This document shows positions 8,739-16,691 of a stretch of 64,000 nucleotides of DNA, in pieces. The position numbers were made by a program, and so were the translations under genes. A model generated the notes under the pieces. It was not told where the DNA came from and searched no databases. It was given only the letters and a program-made list of their open reading frames with translations. The first letter of the stretch is position 1, and each line of letters opens with the position of its first letter. Source of the stretch: Mixta hanseatica. Lineage in GTDB: Bacteria > Pseudomonadota > Gammaproteobacteria > Enterobacterales > Enterobacteriaceae. The stretch is from the NCBI RefSeq assembly GCF_023517775.1, contig NZ_CP082904.1:1116001-1180000 (forward strand), in the 5' to 3' direction.

Positions 8739-10208
8739 ATGAAAGAATCCGCTCGATCTGCCTTACGTCCGCAACTATCGCAGACGCCCGTAGATGAGGT
8801 TTTGCCCATTACGCAGATGTTTCTGTATGGGCTGCAACATGTGCTGGTGATGTATGCCGGCGCGGTAGCGGTTCCGCTGGTGATAGGCAGCGCCGTAGGG
8901 CTGCCCGAACAGCATATTATCCTGTTGATTAGCGCCGATTTATTTATCTGTGGCGCGGCCACCCTGGTACAGTCGCTGGGCGTCGGCCGCTGGCTGGGCT
9001 GTAAACTGCCGCTGATTCAGGGCTGTACTTTTGCCGCTCTGATCCCGATGGTGCTGATCGGTAAAGAGTATGGACTGGGGGCAATATCCGGGGCGGTAAT
9101 GGTGGCGGGGGTTTTCATTCTTTTTTGCGCCCCGTGGATAAGCCGCTTAATCCGCTTTTTCCCCAAGGTGGTCATGGGCTCCATCGTGACGCTGATCGGT
9201 CTGTCGATTATGCCGGTGGCCGGCGCCTGGGTTGGCGGTGGCAGTAGCGAAATGAATGATTTTGGCAATTTGCTCTCTTTGCTGATGGCGGCGATAACGC
9301 TGACTATCATCCTTAATCTTTATACCTTTGCTTCCGGCATGATTAAAAATATTGCCGTCCTGATCGGCCTGGTAACCGGTACGGTGATTTGGAACATCTT
9401 TACTCCGCTCAATTTTAACCTGGTGCACAGTACCGCCTGGTTTCACTTGCCGCAGGTACTGCACTTCGCCCGGCCTGAGTTCCATCTTCTGCCGGTCGCG
9501 CTGCTTTCGATGGTAATGGTGGTGGTGATGGTTGAAACCATGTCTTCATTGATGGCAACCGGCGATATCGTAGGTAAAAAAGTGGATGCCCTGATGCTGC
9601 GCAACGGTCTCAATACCTGCGGGCTGGCTACCCTTATTTGCGGCTTTTTCAATCTCTTTCCTTACTCCGCTTTTGCGCAAAACGTCGGGTTGATTGGGTT
9701 AACCGGCGTACGCAGCCGTTTTGTGGTCTCTCTGTCCGGCCTGATCCTGATACTAATGGGCGTGTTCGCTAAAATGGCGGCGCTGGTGGTTTTGATCCCG
9801 AAACCGGTGCTGGGCGGCGCGGGTATCGTTATGTTTGGCATGGTGGCCGTGTCAGGCATCCGCACCCTGGGTCAGGTGGATTATCGTAATAATAATAATG
9901 GTCTGGTGGTGGCCCTGACTTTAGGATTGGGCATGATGCCGGTGCTGGTTCCCGGCCTCTTCACACAATTTCCCTCTATGCTGCAGCTGTTTATGCACAG
10001 CGGTATCACTATCGGCACGCTGGTCGCTATCGTCGCGAACCTGACTCTTAACGGCACCGTTCATCCGAAAGTCGCCAGCGAGATGCTCACTCCCGATCCG
10101 CTTCCGCCCAGCGCTGCCGCGCGTAACGTGGCGGTACGCACCGTGCGTATGTGGTTGCTGCTGCGTAAGGTGCAAAAAGAACAGGCGCAGTTGAAAAACC
10201 GGGGGTAG
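8739..10208 (+). CDS. Urate/xanthine-type NCS2 permease (UacT-like)
   Basis: This 489-residue inner-membrane protein of the nucleobase-cation symporter-2 family has about 13-14 hydrophobic segments. The family motif region reads NVGLIGLTGVRSR, near residue 314, and the N-terminal signature reads GLQHVLVMYAGAVAVPL. Its C-terminal tail, VRTVRMWLLLRK, closely resembles the end of E. coli UacT (YgfU, a uric acid permease) more than that of XanQ, so urate import is the best guess; xanthine is possible. AAGAGA precedes the ATG at 8739. It heads an operon with a micropeptide and fdhF, coupling purine uptake with the formate dehydrogenase implicated in anaerobic urate breakdown. Confidence 0.85.
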   Translation: MKESARSALRPQLSQTPVDEVLPITQMFLYGLQHVLVMYAGAVAVPLVIGSAVGLPEQHIILLISADLFICGAATLVQSLGVGRWLGCKLPLIQGCTFAALIPMVLIGKEYGLGAISGAVMVAGVFILFCAPWISRLIRFFPKVVMGSIVTLIGLSIMPVAGAWVGGGSSEMNDFGNLLSLLMAAITLTIILNLYTFASGMIKNIAVLIGLVTGTVIWNIFTPLNFNLVHSTAWFHLPQVLHFARPEFHLLPVALLSMVMVVVMVETMSSLMATGDIVGKKVDALMLRNGLNTCGLATLICGFFNLFPYSAFAQNVGLIGLTGVRSRFVVSLSGLILILMGVFAKMAALVVLIPKPVLGGAGIVMFGMVAVSGIRTLGQVDYRNNNNGLVVALTLGLGMMPVLVPGLFTQFPSMLQLFMHSGITIGTLVAIVANLTLNGTVHPKVASEMLTPDPLPPSAAARNVAVRTVRMWLLLRKVQKEQAQLKNRG

Positions 10209-10210
10209 CC

Positions 10211-10327
10211 ATGCTGTCACGTATTCTGTTGGCGTTGGTATGGCTGCTTCTGCTGTCGTTACCGGCAGTACAGAACGCTATCGCGCTGGGGATCGGTCAG
10301 CGCTTTAACTATCTGCTGCTGTTTTAA
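10211..10327 (+). CDS. 38-residue membrane micropeptide between permease and fdhF
   Basis: An ATG two bases after the permease stop opens a 38-codon frame ending in TAA. The product starts MLSRILLALVWLLLLSLP, a strongly hydrophobic single helix, and ends with a polar turn and NYLLLF. The tight spacing suggests translational coupling to the permease. I do not recognise the family. It could be a small membrane partner of the permease or of an FdhF-linked membrane complex; this is inference from position only. Confidence 0.5.
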   Translation: MLSRILLALVWLLLLSLPAVQNAIALGIGQRFNYLLLF

Positions 10328-10353
10328 ACTGGTATGTGAGACGGAGCCTCTTG

Positions 10354-12510
10354 ATGAAAAAAATAACTACGGTATGTCCTTACTGCGCATCGGGCTGCAA
10401 GCTGAAGCTGGTGGTTGATGAGGGTAAAATTATTCGCGCTGAAGCGGCAATGGGGAAAAATAACCAGGGCACGCTTTGCCTGAAAGGCTATTACGGCTGG
10501 GATTTTATTCATGACACGCAACTGCTTACGCCGCGCCTGAGAACGCCGATGATACGTCGTCAGCGCGGCGGCCCGCTGGAAGCGGTCGACTGGGAGGAGG
10601 CGCTGGATTATGTTGCCGGGCGTCTGGATGCGATTAAGAAAAAATATGGCCCCGACGCCATTCAGACCACCGGTTCTTCACGCGGAACCGGCAATGAAAC
10701 CAATTACGTTATGCAAAAATTCACCCGCGCCGTTATCGGCACCAACAATGTGGATTGCTGCGCACGCGCCTGCCACAGCCCGTCGGTTGCCGGTTTACAA
10801 AAATCGATTGGTAACGGGGCGATGAGCAATGCGATAACGGAAATCGATCGTACGGATTTGGTGTTTATTTTTGGCTACAATCCCGCCGACTCGCACCCCA
10901 TCGTAGCTAATCATATTATTAACGCTAAACGTAACGGGGCAAAAATTGTCGTTTGCGATCCGCGCAAAATTGAAACCGCAAAGATTGCCGACATGTATAT
11001 TGCGCTACGTAATGGTTCCAACATCGCGCTGCTTAATGCCATTGCGCAGGTGATCATTGCGGAAGATTTGTATGACAAAACTTTTGTGGCTGCGCGTTCC
11101 GAAGGCTTTGACGAGTACCGTAACCTCGTTGCCGGTTACACGCCGGAGTCGGTAGAGAAAATAACAGGCGTTAGCGCGCAGGAGATTCGCCGCTGCGCGC
11201 GGCTCTATGCCACGGCAAAAACGGCAACCATTCTGTGGGGCATGGGCGTTACCCAGTTCTATCAGGGCGTGGAAACCGTCCGGGCGCTTACCAGTCTGGC
11301 TATGCTTACCGGTAACCTTGGCAAGCCCCACGTAGGCGTAGGCCCGGTGCGTGGGCAAAACAACGTGCAGGGCGCCTGCGATATGGGCGTATTGCCGAAT
11401 ACCTATCCGGGCTACCAGTCGGTTAATGAGGCGGCCAACCGTGAAAAATTTGCCCGCGCATGGGGAGTAGAAAGCCTGCCGGCGCACCCAGGCTACTGTA
11501 TCAGCGAGCTGCCGCACCGGGCGGCACAAGGTGAGGTGCGCGCGGCTTACATTATGGGCGAAGACCCATTACAGACTGACGCGGAGCTGGCAGCGGTTCG
11601 CACCGCCCTTAGCGATCTGGAGCTGGTTATTGTACAGGATATCTTCATGACCAAAACGGCGGCGGCGGCTGACGTTATTCTGCCCTCGACCTCATGGGGC
11701 GAGCATGAAGGGGTTTATACCGCTGCCGATCGCGGATTTCAGCGTTTTTTCAAGGCGGTGGAACCGCAGTGGGATCTAAAAACGGACTGGCAGATTATTA
11801 GTGCGATCGCGACGCGTATGGGCTATCCGATGCACTACAACAATACGCAGGAAATCTGGGATGAGATGCGTCATCTCTGCCCGGACTTTTACGGCGCCAC
11901 CTATGAAAAAATGGGCGAGCTGGGCTACATCCAGTGGCCGTGCCGCGATGAGTCTGATGCCGACCAGGGCACCTCCTGGTTATTTAAAGATAAGTTCACC
12001 ACGCCGAATGGCCTGGCGCAGTTCTTTGCCTGCGAATGGCTTGCTCCTCAGGATAAAATTAACCACGACTACCCGATGGTGCTTTCTACGGTACGTGAGG
12101 TAGGGCACTACTCCTGTCGTTCAATGACCGGCAACTGCGCGGCGCTGGTCGCGCTGGCGGATGAGCCGGGCTATGTGCAGATCAATAGCGAAGATGCCGA
12201 GCAGCTGGGCATTAAGGATCGGGCACTGGTATGGATCGTTTCACGTAAAGGAAAGATAATTAGCCGTGCTCAGGTTAGCGATCAGACTAACAAAGGGGCC
12301 GTCTACATGACTTACCAATGGTGGATAGGCGCCTGTAATGAACTGGTAAGCGAGAACCTTAGCCCGATAACCAAAACGCCCGAGTATAAATATTGTGCGG
12401 TACGCGTAGAGCCGATTGTTGATCAGGGCGCCGCAGAGCGATATGTCAGCAGCGAGTATGACAAGATGAAACATTACCTGAAAGCGCAGGCGCTGGGTGA
12501 ACCGGTATGA
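10354..12510 (+). CDS. fdhF: Formate dehydrogenase H homologue, cysteine form
   Basis: The 718-residue protein matches E. coli FdhF throughout. The 4Fe-4S ligands C8, C11, C15 and C42 lie in the N-terminal segment, the molybdopterin-binding domains follow, and the strongly conserved segment QVSDQTNKGAVYMTYQWW lies near the end. At residue 140, the selenocysteine position of E. coli FdhF (ARVUH), the codon is TGC and the motif reads ARACH, so this is a Cys-containing form needing no UGA recoding. The start at 10354 is chosen because MKKITTVCPYCASGCK aligns with the E. coli start. FdhF has been linked to anaerobic urate breakdown in E. coli, which fits its operon with a urate-type permease. Confidence 0.95.
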   Translation: MKKITTVCPYCASGCKLKLVVDEGKIIRAEAAMGKNNQGTLCLKGYYGWDFIHDTQLLTPRLRTPMIRRQRGGPLEAVDWEEALDYVAGRLDAIKKKYGPDAIQTTGSSRGTGNETNYVMQKFTRAVIGTNNVDCCARACHSPSVAGLQKSIGNGAMSNAITEIDRTDLVFIFGYNPADSHPIVANHIINAKRNGAKIVVCDPRKIETAKIADMYIALRNGSNIALLNAIAQVIIAEDLYDKTFVAARSEGFDEYRNLVAGYTPESVEKITGVSAQEIRRCARLYATAKTATILWGMGVTQFYQGVETVRALTSLAMLTGNLGKPHVGVGPVRGQNNVQGACDMGVLPNTYPGYQSVNEAANREKFARAWGVESLPAHPGYCISELPHRAAQGEVRAAYIMGEDPLQTDAELAAVRTALSDLELVIVQDIFMTKTAAAADVILPSTSWGEHEGVYTAADRGFQRFFKAVEPQWDLKTDWQIISAIATRMGYPMHYNNTQEIWDEMRHLCPDFYGATYEKMGELGYIQWPCRDESDADQGTSWLFKDKFTTPNGLAQFFACEWLAPQDKINHDYPMVLSTVREVGHYSCRSMTGNCAALVALADEPGYVQINSEDAEQLGIKDRALVWIVSRKGKIISRAQVSDQTNKGAVYMTYQWWIGACNELVSENLSPITKTPEYKYCAVRVEPIVDQGAAERYVSSEYDKMKHYLKAQALGEPV

Positions 12511-12536
12511 TGTTGGCTATAAAGCGCAGGCGCTGG
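12481..12536 (+). repeat. 16-bp direct repeat at the fdhF 3' end
   Basis: AAAGCGCAGGCGCTGG occurs at 12481-12496, inside the last fdhF codons, and again at 12521-12536, just past the stop. The 40-base period suggests a small partial tandem duplication of the gene end. Confidence 0.6.
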
Positions 12537-12606
12537 TTCATCCCGCATTACGTTGTCCGTCACAGACAGCCGCTGGGTTAACCCATATTGCATCTGGCGG
12601 CCTGAG

Positions 12607-13356
12607 TTATTTTTCTTTAACCAGATGCACGTTGATATGCTGCCGCTGCAGGACAGATTGATAGTCAGGCGATAAACCCCGATCGCTAATAACATGGCGG
12701 AAGGCTTTTTCCGGGGCGAGCGGATAAGGGTGAATCAGACCAAATTTTGAAGAGTCAGTAAGGGCGAAGGTTTCGATATCTTTGGCCATCACCGCGTTAA
12801 CGATATCGCTGCGCAGCATATTTTTGCCGGTAAAACCGGTTTCGGGGTGCCAGCCATCAATGCCGATAAAGGCTTTCTGGAAATGCACCTGTTGAATACA
12901 GCTGCGGGTTAACGGGCCGACGACCGATTCACTGCTTTTCTGATAAAGACCGCCCAGCACGATAACCTCGCAGCGCGAATCTTTTAGTAAGCCGGCGATA
13001 TAGTGGCTTACGGTCACGATGGTAATGCTGTCGTCATTGGCAAGATAGCGGGCGAGCAGGGCATTGGTGCTTCCCCCTTCAATAAATACCGATTCACCGG
13101 AATGTACCTGCGAGGCGGCATATTCCGCCAGGCTCTGTTTTAGCGGGAAACGCGACTGCATCCGTGCTTCAACGTTATCGCTCTCCATCGATACGGCGGA
13201 GCCGTGAACCCGTTTCAGATAGCTATTTTTTTCCAGCGAATTTAAATCCTGACGAACGGTAACTTCAGACACTTTCGTAATACGGGACAGTTCGCTGACG
13301 CTAACGCTTCCTCGCTCATTAACCAACTGAATTATCTGTAATTGCCTTGCGTTCAT
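12607..13356 (-). CDS. DeoR/GlpR-family transcriptional regulator
   Basis: This 249-residue protein has an N-terminal winged helix-turn-helix (ELSRITKVSEVTVRQDLNSL, residues about 21-40) and a C-terminal sugar-phosphate isomerase-like sensor domain (FIEGGSTNALLARYL and TDSSKFG). DeoR-family repressors respond to phosphorylated sugars. It is encoded next to the DUF1479, aldolase and glycyl-radical genes, whose upstream regions share a CTTTC-type operator-like sequence, so it is a plausible local regulator of a sugar-phosphate or dihydroxyacetone-type pathway. The effector is unknown. The gene is not coupled to fdhF, which is on the other strand. Confidence 0.85.
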   Translation of the reverse strand: MNARQLQIIQLVNERGSVSVSELSRITKVSEVTVRQDLNSLEKNSYLKRVHGSAVSMESDNVEARMQSRFPLKQSLAEYAASQVHSGESVFIEGGSTNALLARYLANDDSITIVTVSHYIAGLLKDSRCEVIVLGGLYQKSSESVVGPLTRSCIQQVHFQKAFIGIDGWHPETGFTGKNMLRSDIVNAVMAKDIETFALTDSSKFGLIHPYPLAPEKAFRHVISDRGLSPDYQSVLQRQHINVHLVKEK

Positions 13357-13499
13357 CTAACGTCTCGCCATCTGTTCCGGGGGGAGGAGTATATCAAAAG
13401 CGCGGGGGGATCGCATTTGGGCTGGGTTCCCCTGCGCTTTAGCTGCGTTATCGATGTTTAGATTTTCGGCCTCGCAAAAGCATTAAATAAATCGGGTGA

Positions 13500-14768
13500 T
13501 TAGTTTTCTTCCATGCCCAGGCTGCGGCGACCTTTGACATTCAAATCGCTTAGCTGGAAACGGTTTTCCCACGCCTGTTCGTAATCTTCACGTGGGAAAT
13601 CTGCCGGCGAGACGCCTTGTTCCAGCGCTTTACGCACGCTGTGCGCATAGGCGAGATTTTTCGCGCACGCCGGAGCGGCGGGAATATACATCACGTTGCC
13701 CCAGCCCTGCTGATCTTCAACCGGCGCCACGGAATGGATAACGTCGCAGTGCCACCATACCGAATCACCCGCCTGTAATGCCGGGATAGAGCACAGCCCA
13801 GCGATCAGATGAGGATGCCATTTCTCTGATACCGGCAACACTCTGCCTGGCGCCACGCCGCACAGTTCCTCTTCCGGCACATCATCCAGCAAAGGCCGCA
13901 GCAACACATAGGCCATCGCTTCTGGTACCGGCACCACATGCAGTAGGCCTTGTCCGACAATCATATCCGACAAGGCCGTCCAGCCCTGAAACGTGCGAAA
14001 CGCTGAACATTTAGTGGTGTTATCCACGTCGTATTCATTTACCTCCGGGCGATAAGCCGCATCCCACGGATCGTATTCCGCAAAGCGGTTGGTGAATATT
14101 TTTCTGAACACTTTCTGGTAGGCAGGTAGCAACCAGCGCTCCAGCGCACCGGAATCGGTGTGAGCGCCAAGCCCTTTAGAAGTGGTGCCCGGCAGGCGGC
14201 GGCGAATACGATCGGGATAGATAATATTCACTTCTGGGTTAAACCTGTCGCCGGTTGGATGCTGAAACGTCCACAGCCGGTTAAGGAAGGTCTGCGTAGT
14301 GGCCATTTGTTGGCTCTGACGCGCCTCCATTTGCGCCTTTGACCAGTAGATTGGATAAATTTCCGGACGCGAGGCCTCCAGCGAGCCAAAGAAATTATCG
14401 CCCGGTCCGCGATAAACCTCATCGAAATGGTTCTCATCCAGATAATCCAGCATCGACTGATCCATCGCCAGCGCGTGATCTCTGGTGAAGGTTTGTCGCA
14501 CCACCAGGCAGCCGCGACGTTTAATATGCGCAATTTGCTGGGCTGAAACCTTGCCTGCGGCCAAATCTTCGTAGCTCACTTCCGGCCAGGCGCTGCCGTT
14601 AGCCTTTTCTTCGGCGCGCGCTGCGGCAATCTCGCGCTCTATTTTGTCGCACACTTGACGAAATAAACCATCAACATCACCAATCTGCGCACGCATCGCG
14701 CGTTTCATCTCAACAATATTCTTTTTGTAATCATCGGGTAAGGTTACTGAAGTAAAGGATGTGCTCAT
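13500..14768 (-). CDS. ybiU: YbiU-like DUF1479 protein, probable 2-oxoglutarate/Fe(II) dioxygenase
   Basis: The 422-residue protein (a second ATG three bases earlier is equally possible) matches the DUF1479 family represented by E. coli YbiU. The family has a jelly-roll fold of the Fe(II)/2-oxoglutarate type. Candidate iron ligands are HTDSGAL in the middle and the late segment WWHCDVIHSV, giving a His-x-Asp...His pattern. The substrate is unknown. In E. coli ybiU lies near the fsaA-pflE-pflF genes, as here. Two copies of the shared CTTTCATTCG-type sequence lie just upstream, suggesting co-regulation with the aldolase/glycyl-radical unit. Confidence 0.85.
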   Translation of the reverse strand: MSTSFTSVTLPDDYKKNIVEMKRAMRAQIGDVDGLFRQVCDKIEREIAAARAEEKANGSAWPEVSYEDLAAGKVSAQQIAHIKRRGCLVVRQTFTRDHALAMDQSMLDYLDENHFDEVYRGPGDNFFGSLEASRPEIYPIYWSKAQMEARQSQQMATTQTFLNRLWTFQHPTGDRFNPEVNIIYPDRIRRRLPGTTSKGLGAHTDSGALERWLLPAYQKVFRKIFTNRFAEYDPWDAAYRPEVNEYDVDNTTKCSAFRTFQGWTALSDMIVGQGLLHVVPVPEAMAYVLLRPLLDDVPEEELCGVAPGRVLPVSEKWHPHLIAGLCSIPALQAGDSVWWHCDVIHSVAPVEDQQGWGNVMYIPAAPACAKNLAYAHSVRKALEQGVSPADFPREDYEQAWENRFQLSDLNVKGRRSLGMEEN

Positions 14769-14821
14769 CATACTCTCCGCCGCTCAGTGTCAGGGTTAGC
14801 TGATTGAATGAAGAATTTTTT

Positions 14822-14925
14822 CTTTCATTCGTAAGTCAGTAAAAGAAATGTAGCAGAGTTGATAACACAATTGTGTGAAGGCGCGTGCGATTTAACGCTT
14901 TTGTGACTTTCATTCGAAAATGAAC
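14822..14925. promoter_or_regulatory. Two operator-like CTTTCATTCG elements before the DUF1479 gene
   Basis: CTTTCATTCGTAAG lies at 14822-14835 and GTGACTTTCATTCGAAAATGA at 14903-14923, the latter a near palindrome (TTCATT-CGA-AAATGAA). Almost the same string recurs before the activase gene at 15736. DeoR-family repressors often bind repeats of this TTTCNTT type. Confidence 0.45.
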
Positions 14926-14988
14926 TGCAGCGTAACCGCTACGCCGCAGAGAGAAAAAATCTTGTGTGATCCAGTGGTCTGGCCAGGT

Positions 14989-15651
14989 CTATAAGCCCGG
15001 TACGCCGAAAGCGGCCAGCCAGTCATGCTCAAATTTTTCAACCGCGGCGCTGACTGCCGGGCTGGCTATCATCTGCTCTGCGACATCCAGCGGCAGCGTA
15101 ATGGCTTCGCAGCCGGTCAGCAGACAATCCAGCGCCTGACGAGGAGTTTTAAAGCTGGCCGCCAGCACTTTTGTCGCAGGCGCATGCATTTTTAACAACT
15201 GCTGTAACTCTTTTACCGTCTGGATGCCGTTGCCGCCCTGGGCATCAAGCCGGTTCACATAAGGCGCGATATATTCCGCCCCGGCCAGCGCCGCCAGCAG
15301 ACCCTGCGAAGCGCCATACACGGCTGTGCCCAGGGTGGGAATGCCTTCCGCTTTCAGCAACTTAATCGCCATCAGCCCCTGTGCCGTAACCGGCACCTTA
15401 ACCACCAGATCGCTGATAATGGCACGCAATTTTTTTGCCTCTTCTACCATCTGCCTGGCCTCTGTCGCCATAACCTGGGCAAACAGGCGGCCTTCTCCGC
15501 CCAGTGCTTCCTGTAACTCAGGCAGCACGACCGTCAGCGGTTTTTTACCGCTGGCGATAATGCTGGGATTAGTGGTCACGCCAGCCAACGGCAAGATCGG
15601 CGCCAGTCGTCTGACCGCCGCGACATCAGAGGTATCGAGATAGAGTTCCAT
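14989..15651 (-). CDS. fsaA: Fructose-6-phosphate aldolase (transaldolase-like)
   Basis: This 220-residue protein matches FsaA/MipB (E. coli 220 residues). The N-terminal [18 protein letters not shown] and GVTTNPSII motifs are diagnostic, and the Schiff-base lysine lies in [11 protein letters not shown] near residue 85. It cleaves fructose 6-phosphate to dihydroxyacetone and glyceraldehyde 3-phosphate, or runs in reverse. It is divergent from the activase/glycyl-radical pair, the same association as in E. coli, suggesting a pathway around C3 carbonyl compounds. Length and motifs are intact. Distinction from the paralogue FsaB rests on context. Confidence 0.9.
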   Translation of the reverse strand: MELYLDTSDVAAVRRLAPILPLAGVTTNPSIIASGKKPLTVVLPELQEALGGEGRLFAQVMATEARQMVEEAKKLRAIISDLVVKVPVTAQGLMAIKLLKAEGIPTLGTAVYGASQGLLAALAGAEYIAPYVNRLDAQGGNGIQTVKELQQLLKMHAPATKVLAASFKTPRQALDCLLTGCEAITLPLDVAEQMIASPAVSAAVEKFEHDWLAAFGVPGL

Positions 15652-15720
15652 CGGGTTTCCTTAATAAATCGTGATGCTGAGCAAGTTACGCTGAGTATAT
15701 CGCCAGGGTCACCTTTTTTA

Positions 15721-15734
15721 TTGACCGAAGTCAA
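15721..15734. promoter_or_regulatory. FNR-like site in the fsa/activase divergent region
   Basis: TTGACCGAAGTCAA is an inverted repeat one base per half away from the FNR consensus TTGAT-N4-ATCAA. Anaerobic control would suit an oxygen-sensitive glycyl-radical enzyme. Confidence 0.4.
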
Positions 15735-15735
15735 C

Positions 15736-15756
15736 GTGACTTTCTTTCGAAAGTTA
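15736..15756. promoter_or_regulatory. Third copy of the GTGACTTTC-TTCGAAA element
   Basis: GTGACTTTCTTTCGAAAGTTA starts with the same GTGACTTTC as the element at 14903 and shares TTCGAAA. It lies 32 bp before the activase start, where a repressor could block transcription. Confidence 0.45.
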
Positions 15757-15787
15757 TTAAATCTTCAATCGTAATCAAGGGGGCCTT

Positions 15788-16687
15788 ATGATTTTTAACA
15801 TCCAGCGCTATTCCACACATGATGGCCCAGGCATCCGCACCGTGGTGTTTTTAAAAGGCTGCTCGCTGGGGTGCCGCTGGTGCCAAAATCCTGAAAGTCG
15901 TTCCCGTCAGAAAGATTTGTTATATGACGCCCGTCTCTGTCTGGAGGCGTGCGACCTGTGCCAGCAGGCCGCGCCCACGGTGATTCAGAAAACCTTAAGC
16001 GGCTTAATTATCCTGCGCGAAAAAATCGAACCTGACCATATCACCGCGCTGGAATCTTGCTGTCCCACGCGGGCGCTGACCGTATGTGGCGAAGAAAAAG
16101 AGGTCGCCGAAATTATGGCCGTCGTCAGGCGCGATCGGGCCTTTTACCAACGCAGCGCAGGCGGCGTTACGCTCTCCGGCGGCGAGCCCTTTATGAATCC
16201 GCAGCTGGCGGCCCGACTGTTTCGCCAGTGTAAAGAAGAGGGCATCCATACCGCAGTGGAAACCTGTCTGCATGTGCCCTGGCGCTATGTCGCGCCGTCG
16301 CTGCCGGATATCGATCTGTTTCTTGCCGACCTAAAGCATGTTGATGAACGCATTTTTAAACAGTGGACCGACGGCTCGGCGAAACGGGTACTGGACAACC
16401 TGCGCCGTCTGGCGGCGGCAGGTAAAAACATCACCATTCGGGTGCCGCTAATCCCGGAGTTTAACGCCAATCCGCAGGCAGTGACTGATATCGTCAATTT
16501 CGCCGCTGATGAACTCGGCGTCAAAGCGATTCATTTTCTGCCTTATCACACGCTGGGCATGAACAAATATGCCCTGCTTCATCAGCCCTATCTGGCACCG
16601 GATAAACCGCTGGACTGCCCGGAGCTACTCACTTTTGCCGAGTCCTGGGCAAAACAAAAAGGCCTGACGGCGACATTAAGAGGATAA
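15788..16687 (+). CDS. pflE: Glycyl-radical enzyme activating protein (radical SAM)
   Basis: This 299-residue radical-SAM enzyme matches YbiY/PflE. The cluster-binding motif [12 protein letters not shown] lies near residue 29, and the extra cysteine-rich insert [13 protein letters not shown] near residue 55 marks the long activase class. [15 protein letters not shown] near residue 130 is the GGE SAM-binding motif. It generates the glycyl radical on the enzyme encoded 4 bases downstream. It works only without oxygen. An AAGGGGG stretch precedes the ATG at 15788. The gene is divergent from fsaA. Confidence 0.93.
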   Translation: MIFNIQRYSTHDGPGIRTVVFLKGCSLGCRWCQNPESRSRQKDLLYDARLCLEACDLCQQAAPTVIQKTLSGLIILREKIEPDHITALESCCPTRALTVCGEEKEVAEIMAVVRRDRAFYQRSAGGVTLSGGEPFMNPQLAARLFRQCKEEGIHTAVETCLHVPWRYVAPSLPDIDLFLADLKHVDERIFKQWTDGSAKRVLDNLRRLAAAGKNITIRVPLIPEFNANPQAVTDIVNFAADELGVKAIHFLPYHTLGMNKYALLHQPYLAPDKPLDCPELLTFAESWAKQKGLTATLRG

Positions 16688-16691
16688 GAAC

